Source: Sulfuritalea sp.
Lineage (GTDB): Bacteria > Pseudomonadota > Gammaproteobacteria > Burkholderiales > Rhodocyclaceae
Length of the DNA stretch: 64,000 nucleotides
Reading direction: 5' to 3'
NCBI GenBank assembly: GCA_022842325.1
Contig: JALHPU010000006.1
Coordinates: 62,001-126,000 of the forward strand
Below are positions 7,873-18,677 of the stretch, one piece after another. A program made the position numbers and the translations under genes. Every line of letters begins with the position of its first letter. Position 1 is the stretch's first letter. The notes below the pieces were generated by a model. It did no database searches and was not told where the DNA came from. It was given only the letters and a program-made list of their open reading frames with translations.

Positions 7873-8412
7873 TCAACGCATCGGGGCCACCCGCGGCGTG
7901 GTCTCGTCGCGCGGCGTACCCGTTGGCGGCAGCCCCGGCACCTTTGGCGGCGTGAGCCTCTTGAATCGGAGCATCGTGTCGGGGCAGGAACCGTCGCCTT
8001 CGTCAGCGCAGCGCAGCACCAGATCCTCGCCCACCATACGCCCGGAGAAACGCATGCGGCTGCGAGCCAATCCGCCATCGCCGTCTCCGCCGAGATCCGA
8101 GAGCGCGGGTCGCCTGGTGAAGAATGAACGCTCGCCGATTTCGAAACTGATGCCCGCATCAGGCGCCACGGAAAGCTTCCCGACCTCGACGACATAGTAG
8201 AAGAGGCCATGTTCGCCGGCGCGTTCCAGCCCGTTCATTACGCCGCGCCACTGCCCGGATGCGTCCAGCAGATCGAGAACCTCACCCTCCGTGTCAGGGG
8301 GCTGGAGGTACTGCCAGCGACCCGCAAGGGATGACGGCAGCTCCTGACCGCCGCACGGAAGATGATGGATGGCGGCAAGCGCGCCGATGGCGAGCACGTC
8401 GCGGAAGCTCAT
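7873..8412 (-). CDS. Exported protein of unknown function
   Basis: A 179-residue protein with a weak N-terminal signal (MSFRDVLAIGALAAIHHLPC) and a beta-rich body containing GRWQYLQPPDTEGEVLDLLD and MRFSGRMVGEDLVLRCADEG. That pattern of short strands resembles lipocalin-like exported proteins, but no family can be named. A Cys near the end of the signal (residue 20) raises the possibility of a lipoprotein without a convincing lipobox. The C-terminus is Pro-rich. It precedes the Ig-like protein gene by 17 bases. Confidence 0.55.
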   Translation of the reverse strand: MSFRDVLAIGALAAIHHLPCGGQELPSSLAGRWQYLQPPDTEGEVLDLLDASGQWRGVMNGLERAGEHGLFYYVVEVGKLSVAPDAGISFEIGERSFFTRRPALSDLGGDGDGGLARSRMRFSGRMVGEDLVLRCADEGDGSCPDTMLRFKRLTPPKVPGLPPTGTPRDETTPRVAPMR

Positions 8413-8502
8413 GGCGCCGCGGCCCGGGGTTGGGCACGAGCCGGCCGCGACGGCCGCCGAAGGCCGCCACAGCGGGACGGCTCGATCGAGGGATCCGGCC
8501 TT

Positions 8503-9021
8503 TCAGCAACCACAGGCGCCAAGCCCTTCATATCGCGCAGGCTGTCCCTTGCCTTGAGTGACGGTAACCGTGGCGCGGACATCAAAGTACTCGCAGGTTT
8601 CGGGCGGCTGCTTTGGGCAGGTGCTGGGTGCCGGACGATACGAAATCTCGACGGCGATGTCGTGCCCCTCATACGATTCCCGCCAACGGTCGCCCCGCGC
8701 GAAGCTGAATGACCGTGATGCCGGTCGTCTGGACCTGAGTTCGATCTCTCGCCCGTCGAGCATGAGCCGCAGAGGCGAGCCATCGGCAAGCCCGGCGTGA
8801 AGATGATAGCTGCCGGACGCGGCTTCGGCGGCGCACGTCGGCGCAGTGAGCCGAACCGAACAACCGCAGCCGATGCGCTCCTGCGCAAGACAAGCCAAAG
8901 CCACTGGCTGTTGTGCCCGGACCGGGTGCGAGGCAGCCAGCAGTGAGGCGCCGACAACTGCAATGATCAGCATCTGGCGCAGAGCGGGTATGCACATACA
9001 AAGTCCGATGCAAGACACCAT
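8503..9021 (-). CDS. Exported cysteine-rich protein of unknown function
   Basis: A 172-residue protein with an N-terminal hydrophobic segment and signal peptidase-like end (LLAASHPVRAQQ, cleavage near residue 36). The mature part has many cysteines, including CLAQERIGCGC, PTC, CPKQPPETC and a terminal GACGC, enough for several disulfides in the periplasm or outside the cell. No domain is recognised. It is the first gene of the minus-strand block 9021-4243, which sits between the intact clpB 3' end and its duplicated copy. Confidence 0.6.
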   Translation of the reverse strand: MVSCIGLCMCIPALRQMLIIAVVGASLLAASHPVRAQQPVALACLAQERIGCGCSVRLTAPTCAAEAASGSYHLHAGLADGSPLRLMLDGREIELRSRRPASRSFSFARGDRWRESYEGHDIAVEISYRPAPSTCPKQPPETCEYFDVRATVTVTQGKGQPARYEGLGACGC

Positions 9022-9148
9022 GACCGGCAGCCCTCCGGAGTCTGTATCAGTATAGCCACAGCGACTAGACCGAATCAGTCCTCGCGAGAATGGTACCGGG
9101 GCAGCCCGCCCGGGTTCGCCGGGTGCAGCGTGGCGAACCCTACCGAAC

Positions 9149-11731
<2,583 letters not shown>

Positions 11732-11764
11732 GGCGAATGCCTCAGAAAGATGTCATTGCGCACA

Positions 11765-11792
11765 ACATGGGGATTGCGGCGCGGATTTCAAT
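11765..11792 (-). promoter_or_regulatory. Sigma-32 (heat-shock) promoter of clpB
   Basis: On the minus strand, ATTGAAA (11792-11786) is followed after 13 bases by CCCCATGT (11772-11765). This matches the sigma-32 consensus CTTGAAA-N13-15-CCCCATNT closely. The expected start of transcription is about 25 bases before the clpB ATG at 11731, which is preceded by a GAGG ribosome-binding site. Confidence 0.85.
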
Positions 11793-11822
11793 CCTCGGCC
11801 GCCGAACTGGCGGGAAAATCGC

Positions 11823-12806
11823 CTAGCGCCGTCCCTGCTGACTCTGGAAGTACACCACCTTGCGCGCCCGCATGACTTCGCCCAGCGGGCGATGCGCCAT
11901 CAGTGCGCGCCAGGGATCGAAGGCGGCGGCCTCGATCGCCGCCGCGAGTTCCCGGCCTGCGGCGGAGTGCGGGTCCTGCAGCGGGATGCTCAGCACGCCG
12001 ACCGTGACATAGGGCGCGACATTCTCGGGCCAGTCCACCGAGGCATCCTCGATCGGCGTGCGCGCCTCGTCCACAAAAAATTGCAGCTGCAGCCTGAATT
12101 GCAGCGGTTCGTCCGCGAAGTGCCCGAGAAAATCCCCGGCCCAATCGCCGGCCGCGCCGGCCTTGGGCTGGTCGCTGGCCGGCAGCAGGCGCACCCGCAC
12201 CGCATAGGGGCCGCAGGCCAGCGGCGCCGCCGAATAAAAAGCCTCGGTGGCGAAGCCGGAAAACGGCCGCTTGAAGGTCTCGCCCAGGCGCTTCATCATG
12301 CCCAGCGCGCCGAAAAAGCCGTAGCGCGACACCAGGTAAGCCAGCAACGCGCCCGGCCCCCTGACCAGATTCTTGGCCAGTCCGACGAATTCGTCGGCAC
12401 CGGCGAAAGCGAACGCCGGATGGTTGATCAGCAGGAAATCCTGGCTGTCGGTGGGACCCGAGCCCAGCGCGCCCGGCCCATCCACACCGCGCACCTTGAT
12501 CGAAAAGCCGCGTACGTCGGGCTTGCGGTCGGACTGGCGATCGGGGCCGCCGTTGGACAGCCGCACCCAGGCATCATAGGTCCCGGCTTGGGCAAACAGA
12601 CCGTGCCGCGCATGGCCGGGCAGGCCGTCGAGTACCTCGAAGCGGCCGTGCAAGCCGAGTTGCGGCTTGCGGTGCAGGGCGCGGCCCTTGCCGTACTTCG
12701 CCGACTTCAGGGCCTGGATTTCCTTGAAATCGCGCGCATAGCCGGCATGGCGCTCGGCTTCGTCGGCGGCGATGCGCTCCTGCCAATCGGTACTGGGTTT
12801 GTTCAT
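11823..12806 (-). CDS. Catalase-like heme protein (small-subunit SrpA-like family)
   Basis: A 327-residue protein of the heme-dependent catalase-like superfamily, shorter than true catalases (~480+). Visible landmarks are a candidate distal His53 in [12 protein letters not shown], the core motif [25 protein letters not shown], and a C-terminal RARKVVY in which R315 and Y319 fit the R-x-x-x-Y proximal heme ligand. Short members include peroxidases with weak catalase activity. It has no typical signal peptide. A DUF1304 gene lies upstream on the same strand, separated by a REP-like hairpin. Confidence 0.75.
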   Translation of the reverse strand: MNKPSTDWQERIAADEAERHAGYARDFKEIQALKSAKYGKGRALHRKPQLGLHGRFEVLDGLPGHARHGLFAQAGTYDAWVRLSNGGPDRQSDRKPDVRGFSIKVRGVDGPGALGSGPTDSQDFLLINHPAFAFAGADEFVGLAKNLVRGPGALLAYLVSRYGFFGALGMMKRLGETFKRPFSGFATEAFYSAAPLACGPYAVRVRLLPASDQPKAGAAGDWAGDFLGHFADEPLQFRLQLQFFVDEARTPIEDASVDWPENVAPYVTVGVLSIPLQDPHSAAGRELAAAIEAAAFDPWRALMAHRPLGEVMRARKVVYFQSQQGRR

Positions 12807-12833
12807 GGCACCTTCCTGTCAATGGATCATGTC

Positions 12834-12860
12834 GGGCGGACTTCAGTCCGCCATCCACCC
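12834..12860. repeat. REP-like hairpin (same family as the 54661-54866 array)
   Basis: GGGCGGACTTCAGTCCGCC folds into an eight-base-pair hairpin and continues ATCCACCC. The 27 bases are identical to 54700-54726. It lies between the DUF1304 and catalase-like genes, both transcribed through it on the minus strand. Confidence 0.75.
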
Positions 12861-12869
12861 TGAATCCTG

Positions 12870-13229
12870 CTACACCACGAGCAATGCCAGCAGCCCCAGC
12901 AAGGCCGGGCCTGCCTGCAGGTACAGGATGCGTTTGCCGACCGTGAGCCCGCCATAGATCCCGGCGACGATGACACAGCCGAGGAAGAACATCTGGATAT
13001 GGATCCCGGCGGCGCCGGGGTAGCCCAGGCCCCAGAGCAGCCCGGCGGCGAGGAAGCCGTTGTAGAGGCCCTGATTGGCGGCCAGCACCCGCGAAACCTC
13101 GGCCTTCTCGGGCGTGTTGCCGAAGATCTTGAGGCCCTTTGGCGTGGTCCACAGGAACATTTCGAGGTAGAGGAAATACAAATGCTCCAGCGCCACCAGC
13201 AGCACCAGGACGATACCCAGGATCTTCAT
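12870..13229 (-). CDS. DUF1304 membrane protein
   Basis: A 119-residue inner-membrane protein with four predicted helices. The sequence follows the DUF1304 pattern: an N-terminal LVALEHLYFLYLEMFLW, then VLAANQGLYNGFLAAGLLWG and a final Gly/Leu-rich helix with LQAGPALLGL. Family function is unknown. The gene has its own start 105 bases from the plus-strand upstream region and may be cotranscribed with the downstream catalase-like gene (64 bases between them, containing a hairpin). Confidence 0.85.
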   Translation of the reverse strand: MKILGIVLVLLVALEHLYFLYLEMFLWTTPKGLKIFGNTPEKAEVSRVLAANQGLYNGFLAAGLLWGLGYPGAAGIHIQMFFLGCVIVAGIYGGLTVGKRILYLQAGPALLGLLALLVV

Positions 13230-13389
13230 GATTCATCCTTTCTTGCCTCAACAGACCGTGCGCAGTATGAGTCAGGCGCGGCGCCGGAACAACACCCGCG
13301 CCGCAAAAGCATGGTGTTGATCTGGGTCAGAGTCCCGTAAGCCATTGGTGTTATATTGTTTTTTTCAATGCAATCACAGGAGAATCACC

Positions 13390-13908
13390 ATGGCAGGCAA
13401 AACCGAACAATTCACCGAATTGCACCGCAAGAACATGGAAGCCGCCATGCGCCTGGCACAGCTTTCGATCGACAATTCGCAGCGCATCATGGCCCTGCAA
13501 TCCGAACTGGCCAAGGAAATGTTCCAGAGCGGCGTGGAAAACGCCAAGGCGATGACCGGCGCCCGCGATCCGCAGACCGCCCTGCAATTGCGCACTGAGT
13601 ACGCGCAGGAAACTACCCAGCGCATGGTCGCCGCCGCGCAGCAGATCGCCGAGATCAGCAACTCGGCACGTGCCGAATTCGCGCGCCTGGTCACCGAACA
13701 GCTCGCCTCCGGCAGCCAGGAAATGACCGAATCGCTGCAAACTTTCATGAAGAGCATGCCCGGCCAGACGCCGAACATGATGGAGTCGTTCCAGCAGGCA
13801 ATCGCCACCGCCAATCAGGCCTTCGAGCAGATCACCAAGGCCTCGACCGCCGCGATGAGCAGCGTCGGCGAGACGGTCAAGAAAGCCTCGACCGCCAAGC
13901 GCAAGTAA
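13390..13908 (+). CDS. phaP: Phasin (polyhydroxyalkanoate granule-associated protein)
   Basis: A 172-residue protein of the phasin family that coats PHA granules in the cytoplasm. It is almost entirely helical, with the family core FTELHRKNMEAAMRLAQLSI and VAAAQQIAEISNSARAEFAR, few aromatic residues, and a basic tail (VKKASTAKRK). The ATG at 13390 is used because AGGAG lies seven bases upstream and the extra N-terminal residues in the longer frame do not fit the family. An intrinsic terminator follows, so it is a single-gene unit. No PHA synthase gene is in the window. Confidence 0.9.
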   Translation: MAGKTEQFTELHRKNMEAAMRLAQLSIDNSQRIMALQSELAKEMFQSGVENAKAMTGARDPQTALQLRTEYAQETTQRMVAAAQQIAEISNSARAEFARLVTEQLASGSQEMTESLQTFMKSMPGQTPNMMESFQQAIATANQAFEQITKASTAAMSSVGETVKKASTAKRK

Positions 13909-13928
13909 GACGGAAAGTCGCCGCATGC

Positions 13929-13971
13929 AACGGCCGACCACGCAAGTGGTCGGCCGTTTGCTATTCTGTTT
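13929..13971 (+). terminator. Intrinsic terminator after phaP
   Basis: AACGGCCGACCAC pairs perfectly with GTGGTCGGCCGTT across a GCAA loop (13929-13958), followed by a T-rich stretch to 13971. It lies 21 bases after the phaP stop. Confidence 0.9.
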
Positions 13972-14000
13972 CCCGAAATCGACGAACGGGAGACGCGGCC

Positions 14001-14840
14001 ATGAAATCGGTACTTTTCGCGATCGCTGTAACCTGGGCCACGCTGGCCAACGCGCAAACCGACGTACTGATCGAATCCGCCCCTGCCCGTACCGATCCGG
14101 CGAGCAATTCGCCGGTGATGATGCGGGCGATCCTGGTCAAGCCGGCAAGCCCCGGCGACAGCGTCGTGCTGTACTTTCGCGGCGTGCCCGGCTACGCAAA
14201 GATACAGTCGCTGGCCGACAAGCGGCGCAACATGATCCAGTTCGCCCGGGCCATGGAAAGCGCGCTGCTGCCGGAAGGCATCGCCCTGGCGATCATGGAC
14301 TGCCCGACCGACCAGTGGGGAGAGTACGGCGTCGGTGCCACCGGCTACATGGCGACCAACTGCCTCGACGACTACCGCTCGTCGAAGACCCACGCCGACG
14401 ACGTGCGCGGCATCATCGCCAGGCTGAAGGAACACGGCTACACCAAGGTCTATCTGCTCGGCCACAGCATGGGCACCCTGAGTTCGCGCTGGCTGGCAAC
14501 GCAGCTCGGCAACGAGATCGCCGGCAGCATCCATTCCGCCGCCGTGAATGTGCCCAACATAAAAGGGCACTACAGCTCGGCGCGGAGCATTCCCTACGAC
14601 GCGATGCGGGCGCCGGTGCTGCATGTCCACAATGCAGCCGACGCCTGTCGCGGCACGCCTTACGACATGGTAAAGGGCTATGCCGGCAACAATCTGCTCA
14701 CCGTGCGCGGCGGCACGCTCGAGGGCAATCCCTGCGGCGGCGGCCACCTGCATTCCTACCAGGGCATCGAGGACATTGTGGCCAGGGCGATCGTGGCCTG
14801 GATCAAGACGGGGAAAACCGAGGGCACGATCGGCGGCTAG
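14001..14840 (+). CDS. Exported alpha/beta hydrolase
   Basis: A 279-residue protein with a signal peptide (MKSVLFAIAVTWATLANAQ, cleaved near residue 19). The nucleophile elbow GHSMG puts the catalytic Ser at 156; VLHVHNAADAC carries the likely acid and GGGHLHSYQG the likely His. It probably acts in the periplasm as an esterase-like enzyme; the substrate cannot be told from sequence. The gene stands alone after the phaP terminator and is convergent with moaE (12 bases between stops). Confidence 0.75.
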   Translation: MKSVLFAIAVTWATLANAQTDVLIESAPARTDPASNSPVMMRAILVKPASPGDSVVLYFRGVPGYAKIQSLADKRRNMIQFARAMESALLPEGIALAIMDCPTDQWGEYGVGATGYMATNCLDDYRSSKTHADDVRGIIARLKEHGYTKVYLLGHSMGTLSSRWLATQLGNEIAGSIHSAAVNVPNIKGHYSSARSIPYDAMRAPVLHVHNAADACRGTPYDMVKGYAGNNLLTVRGGTLEGNPCGGGHLHSYQGIEDIVARAIVAWIKTGKTEGTIGG

Positions 14841-14852
14841 CGAACGGGACGA

Positions 14853-15368
14853 CTATTCCCAGCGCCCCGCCGCGGCGTCGTCGCTTTCGCGGGCATCGAC
14901 CCAGCGCCCACCTTCCGGCGTTTCTTCCTTCTTCCAGAACGGCGCGCGCGTCTTCAGGTAGTCCATGATGAATTCGCAGGCGGCGAAGGCTTCGCCGCGA
15001 TGGGACGAGGCGACCGCGACGAAAACGATGCGGTCGCCGGGTAGCAGGCGGCCGACGCGGTGGATCACGCGCACGCCGTAAATGTCCCAGCGCCCGCGCG
15101 CCTCTTCGACGATGGCGTCGAGCGCCTTTTCGGTCATGCCGGGATAGTGTTCCAGGGTCATCGCCTGCACCGGCGCCGTGCCGCCAGCGCCGTCCGCAGG
15201 GGATACCGCCCCCGGCTGCGCCGGAGGCATAACTTCTGGGGCGGCGCTCTTGTCGGCCCGCACCAAGCCGACGAAGCTGGCTACGGCGCCGACATCCTCG
15301 CGCCCGGCCGACAGCGCGGCGATTTCGGCGCCGGCATCGAAATCGGCTTCCTGCACCGAAACACTCAT
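14853..15368 (-). CDS. moaE: Molybdopterin synthase catalytic subunit MoaE, with a loop insertion
   Basis: Transfers sulfur from MoaD thiocarboxylate to precursor Z to form molybdopterin. Family motifs are clear: GAVASFVGLVR, MTLEHYPGMTE, HRVGRLLPGD, and DYLKTRAPFWKKE with the catalytic lysines K139 and K146. At 171 residues it is about 20 longer than usual. The excess is a Pro/Ala/Gly-rich insertion (about residues 39-67) in the disordered loop after GLVRA, and it overlaps a diverged copy of the dispersed repeat. moaE is last in the molybdenum-cofactor operon and starts one base after the moaD stop. Confidence 0.95.
   Translation of the reverse strand: MSVSVQEADFDAGAEIAALSAGREDVGAVASFVGLVRADKSAAPEVMPPAQPGAVSPADGAGGTAPVQAMTLEHYPGMTEKALDAIVEEARGRWDIYGVRVIHRVGRLLPGDRIVFVAVASSHRGEAFAACEFIMDYLKTRAPFWKKEETPEGGRWVDARESDDAAAGRWE
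15174..15194. repeat. Weak match to the dispersed short repeat, inside moaE insertion
   Basis: CGCCGTGCCGCCAGCGCCGT resembles the element with three differences over 21 bases. It lies exactly at the end of the extra loop of MoaE. On its own this would be unconvincing in GC-rich DNA. Confidence 0.3.
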
Positions 15369-15369
15369 C

Positions 15370-15624
15370 TCAGCCTCCGGTCACCGGCGGAAAGAAGGCC
15401 ACTTCGTCACCGGACTTCACCGCGGCGTCGAGGCCGACCATCTGCTGGTTCACCGCGACGCGCAGATTCTTCGTCGTCGCCAGCGCCGTCCACGAATCGC
15501 CGCGTGCCGCGAGCTGATCGCGCAAGGCACCGACGGTAGCGACACCGGCCGGCAAGGCCAGCGACTCGGAACCCGTGCCCAGCGCCTCGCGCAGGCCGGC
15601 AAAGAAAAGCACTTTGACGTTCAT
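15370..15624 (-). CDS. moaD: Molybdopterin synthase sulfur carrier subunit MoaD
   Basis: A ubiquitin-fold protein of 84 residues with the essential C-terminal Gly-Gly (FFPPVTGG) that becomes a thiocarboxylate. The N-terminus MNVKVLFFAGLREALG and the segment VAVNQQMVGLDAAVKSGDEV are typical of the family. Length is normal. It lies between moeA (7 bases) and moaE (1 base) on the same transcript, so both molybdopterin synthase subunits are made together. Confidence 0.95.
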   Translation of the reverse strand: MNVKVLFFAGLREALGTGSESLALPAGVATVGALRDQLAARGDSWTALATTKNLRVAVNQQMVGLDAAVKSGDEVAFFPPVTGG

Positions 15625-15631
15625 GAATTAA

Positions 15632-16846
15632 CTATAGCAGCTCGGCAAACGGCAGGAAACGCACGCTGTCGCCGCGGGCAATCGCCTGCCCGGGCGGGTT
15701 GTCGATCAGTCCGTCGGCCCAGGTGCAGGAGGTCAGCACGCCCGAGCTCTGGTTGGCGAACAGTTCCAGCCCGCCGTCGGCATTGAAGCGGGCGCGCAGG
15801 AATTCGCGGCGCGGATCGCCCTTGCACTCGAAGTCGGCGCGCAGTTGCAGCGCACGCGGCCTCATGACCGAAGCACCCTGGGCCTTCAAAATGAAGGGCC
15901 GCACCAGCATGACGAAGGTGACGAAGCTCGACACCGGGTTGCCCGGCAGGCCGATGAAGGCCGCCGTGCCCTCGCCCGCCGGCCGCCGCACGCTGCCGAA
16001 CGCCAACGGCTTGCCCGGCTTGATCGCGATCTTCCACAGGTCCAGCGCGCCTTCCGCCTCGACCGCGGGCTTGACGTGATCTTCCTCGCCGACCGAGACC
16101 CCGCCGCTGGTCAGGATCAGGTCGTTGCCGGCTGCGGCGATACGCAGTGCGGCGCGCGTCGCGTCGCGCGAATCAGGCACGATGCCGAGATCGGCGACCT
16201 CGCAGCCGAGCCCTTCGAGCAGGGTGCGCAGCGTATAGCGATTCGAGTTGTAAATTCCGCCCGGCTTGAGCGGTTCGCCCGGCATCGCCAGTTCGTCGCC
16301 GGTCGAGAACAGCGCCACGCGCAGCTTGCGGAATACCGTGAGCTGCGCCGCGCCGACCGAGGCGGCGACGCCGACATGGGCCGCCGAAAGACGCGTGCCG
16401 GCCGCCAGCACCTCGGCGCCGGCGGCGATGTCCTCGCCGCGACGGCGGATCCACTCGCCGGGACGCGGCACGTGATTCACCGTCACCGCGTCGCCCTCGA
16501 GGCTGCACAACTCCTGCATCACCACGGCATCGGCGCCGTGCGGCAGCGGCGCCCCGGTGAAAATCCGCGCCGCGGTACCCGGCGCCAGCACATGGCCGAC
16601 GCTGCCGGCGGGGATGCGCTGCGCCACCACCAGGCGCGTGCCAGCCACCGGGACGTCGGCACAGCGCAGCGCATAGCCGTCCATCGAAGTGTTGTCCAGC
16701 GGCGGCACATCCAGCGTCGAGTGCAGGCCCTGTGCCAGGACCCGCCCCGCCGCCGCCTGGGTCGGCACGGCCTCGGTTTCACGCAACGGATTTGCGCCGG
16801 CCAACAGCCGCGCCAGCGCTTCTTCGAAATCGAGCATGGCGCGCAT
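15632..16846 (-). CDS. moeA: Molybdopterin molybdenumtransferase MoeA
   Basis: Inserts molybdate into adenylylated molybdopterin, the last step of Mo-cofactor assembly. The 404-residue protein begins MRAMLDFEEALARLLAGANP and carries the MoeA hallmarks PPLDNTSMDGYALR, IFTGAPLPHGADAVVMQE, VALFSTGDEL, GGIYNSNRY, TSGGVSVGEEDHVK and GLPGNPVS. The ATG at 16846 overlaps the mobB stop by one base (TGATG), which fixes the start. It supports the molybdoenzyme encoded at 26465-29131, among others. Confidence 0.96.
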   Translation of the reverse strand: MRAMLDFEEALARLLAGANPLRETEAVPTQAAAGRVLAQGLHSTLDVPPLDNTSMDGYALRCADVPVAGTRLVVAQRIPAGSVGHVLAPGTAARIFTGAPLPHGADAVVMQELCSLEGDAVTVNHVPRPGEWIRRRGEDIAAGAEVLAAGTRLSAAHVGVAASVGAAQLTVFRKLRVALFSTGDELAMPGEPLKPGGIYNSNRYTLRTLLEGLGCEVADLGIVPDSRDATRAALRIAAAGNDLILTSGGVSVGEEDHVKPAVEAEGALDLWKIAIKPGKPLAFGSVRRPAGEGTAAFIGLPGNPVSSFVTFVMLVRPFILKAQGASVMRPRALQLRADFECKGDPRREFLRARFNADGGLELFANQSSGVLTSCTWADGLIDNPPGQAIARGDSVRFLPFAELL

Positions 16847-17367
16847 CAGCGAAGCTCCATATGACGCAGAATGAAATCGGCTATCGCATCGCGATCGTTC
16901 AGATCGAGTATTGGCAAGCCGGTCGGCAACGCCGTCAGTGCGGCGACCGCAGCCGGCTCGTCGGTGGCCACGGCGACGATGGTTTCCACCCCGCTGCCGG
17001 CGATCAGTGGCTTGCCGACCGACGGCCGATGCACTTCCAGCTTCGGTATCGGCGTCTGCTTGAAGCCTTCCACCAGCACCAGGTCGCACTCGGAAAAGCG
17101 CGCGATCTGCTCGTCGAGCGAAGGTTCGGGCTCGCCGCGCAGTTCGTGCATCAGCACCCAGCGGTGGTCGGACACCAGCAGCACCTCGGAGCAGCCGGCC
17201 TCGCGCAGGCGGTAGGAATCCTTGCCCGGGTGGTCGATGTCGAAACGATGATGGGCGTGCTTGATCAGCGAAACACGCAGGCCGGCCGCCGTCAGCCGCG
17301 GGATCAAATCCTCCAGCAGCGTGGTCTTGCCGGAGCCGGAATAGCCGGCGAGGCCGAATACTTTCAT
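16846..17367 (-). CDS. mobB: Molybdopterin-guanine dinucleotide biosynthesis adapter MobB
   Basis: A 173-residue P-loop GTPase-like adapter that helps MobA form the guanine dinucleotide cofactor. The Walker A motif GYSGSGKTTL (residues 8-17) follows MKVFGLA; the family motifs LIKHAHHRFDIDHPGKDSYR and LVLVEGFK are present. The start overlaps the upstream gene by four bases (ATGA). DMSO-reductase-family enzymes such as the one at 26465-29131 use this cofactor form. No mobA is visible in the window. Confidence 0.95.
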   Translation of the reverse strand: MKVFGLAGYSGSGKTTLLEDLIPRLTAAGLRVSLIKHAHHRFDIDHPGKDSYRLREAGCSEVLLVSDHRWVLMHELRGEPEPSLDEQIARFSECDLVLVEGFKQTPIPKLEVHRPSVGKPLIAGSGVETIVAVATDEPAAVAALTALPTGLPILDLNDRDAIADFILRHMELR

Positions 17368-18677
17368 GCGTCTACTTTCAGCGACGGCACCGTCAGCACC
17401 GGCGCGAAGCCGCCGCCCGGCGTGCGGAAGTTGGTGGTCTGGCCCTGCCACAGCCTCGCCGCGATCAGTTGCACGTGCCCGGCATAGACATAGTTGCGCA
17501 GGTCGAGCTTGAGTTCCACCGGCGCCTCGCCGACTTTCAGCGTCCGCGAGGACGGCGGCACCAGCGCCTGGGCGATGTAGCTGCCGGCCAGCACCTCGTC
17601 GAACACCCGTTTGGTGATCTTGTCGCCGCGATAGGCGGCCTTCGAACCATAGCCCGCCGCCGGCTTGAAGAAGAGCTGCTTGCGCCGCGCCCAGAGGTCG
17701 TCGGCGTTCTGCGGCAACACCAGCTCGGTGCGCGGAATCTTGTTGGCCAGCGTGGTGCGGGTTTCCGCATCGACACCCCAGCTCGCCAGCAGCGCGTCGT
17801 CGCACAGCGCCACCAGGTTGCGCTTGTCGGCATACAGCGCATGGGCCTGCGGATGCGGCGTAACCAGCGCCGCGTCGGCCAGCCAGGCGGCGCGCAGCGC
17901 GGTATTGGCCGGCGCATCCAGGGCGAAGTCGGTGAGACGGTTGTACACCAGGTCGATGCGTGCATCGCCATGCCACAACGCACCGTCGCGAAACGCCAGC
18001 TCCTGCGGATCGCAGATCACGGCCGGGATCCCGGCCTGCTCGAACAGCCGCCGGAACAGCACGAACTCGGGATAGAGGTATTGCGTCTGCGGCGCGTCGT
18101 CGACGATCGCGATGCGCCCCACCGTATCGCCAGCGCCGACTCTTGTGGCAACTGCGGCCGCAAACGCCCGCCACTCGGCGCGGAACATTTCGAGGAACAG
18201 GTGCTCCGGCGTATCGCCGCCCAGATCGCCCGGCAGCAGCGCCTCGACGTCGTCGCAGCAGGCCTTCTGCGCGCGCGCCAGCAGGGCGTTGAGCAGGCCG
18301 CCGCCGGCATTGGTGTTGATCTCGATCAGTTGCGGACCAGTGCTGCCCAAGTGAAAGTCGTAGCCGAGGAACACGCCCGGCGCCGCACAGCGATGCTGCG
18401 CGCTCTCCGGCGCCCAGGCCAGCACATGCTCACGGTAGGCCGGCATGGCCACCACCCGCTCCACCGCGGCCACCAGGCGCGCCATGCGCTGTACGTGCTC
18501 GGCGCTGACGAAAGCCACCGAATCCGAAAACAGGTGCGGCCGCCCCGCCATCACCTCGTCGTGGAAACCCGGGCTGACGCGTTCCAGCTCGGCCTCCAGT
18601 CCCGCGTGGTCGAGCGAGATGCAATGGCAGCCGGCATTCAGCCGGTCGGCCAGTTCGATGCTGGAATGGCTAGTCAT
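17364..18677 (-). CDS. ATP-grasp-like protein of unknown function in the Mo-cofactor operon
   Basis: A 437-residue soluble protein. LGYDFHLGSTGPQLIEINTN and AGGGLLNALL look like substrate or metal-binding segments, and QLFFKPAAGYGSKAAYRGDK followed by LKLDLRNYVYAGHVQLIAAR fits the nucleotide-binding half of an ATP-grasp ligase, possibly in permuted order. The product is unknown. It overlaps mobB by four bases and the helicase gene by eight, so it belongs to the same transcript. A copy of the dispersed repeat lies inside it (encoding TRVGAGDTV) in a part that looks like a surface loop. Confidence 0.55.
   Translation of the reverse strand: MTSHSSIELADRLNAGCHCISLDHAGLEAELERVSPGFHDEVMAGRPHLFSDSVAFVSAEHVQRMARLVAAVERVVAMPAYREHVLAWAPESAQHRCAAPGVFLGYDFHLGSTGPQLIEINTNAGGGLLNALLARAQKACCDDVEALLPGDLGGDTPEHLFLEMFRAEWRAFAAAVATRVGAGDTVGRIAIVDDAPQTQYLYPEFVLFRRLFEQAGIPAVICDPQELAFRDGALWHGDARIDLVYNRLTDFALDAPANTALRAAWLADAALVTPHPQAHALYADKRNLVALCDDALLASWGVDAETRTTLANKIPRTELVLPQNADDLWARRKQLFFKPAAGYGSKAAYRGDKITKRVFDEVLAGSYIAQALVPPSSRTLKVGEAPVELKLDLRNYVYAGHVQLIAARLWQGQTTNFRTPGGGFAPVLTVPSLKVDA
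18122..18145. repeat. Dispersed short repeat, inside the ATP-grasp-like gene
   Basis: CCGTATCGCCAGCGCCGACT followed by CTTG, a full-length copy of the window's dispersed element. Read in the coding direction of the minus-strand gene it encodes TRVGAGDTV without breaking the frame. Confidence 0.65.
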
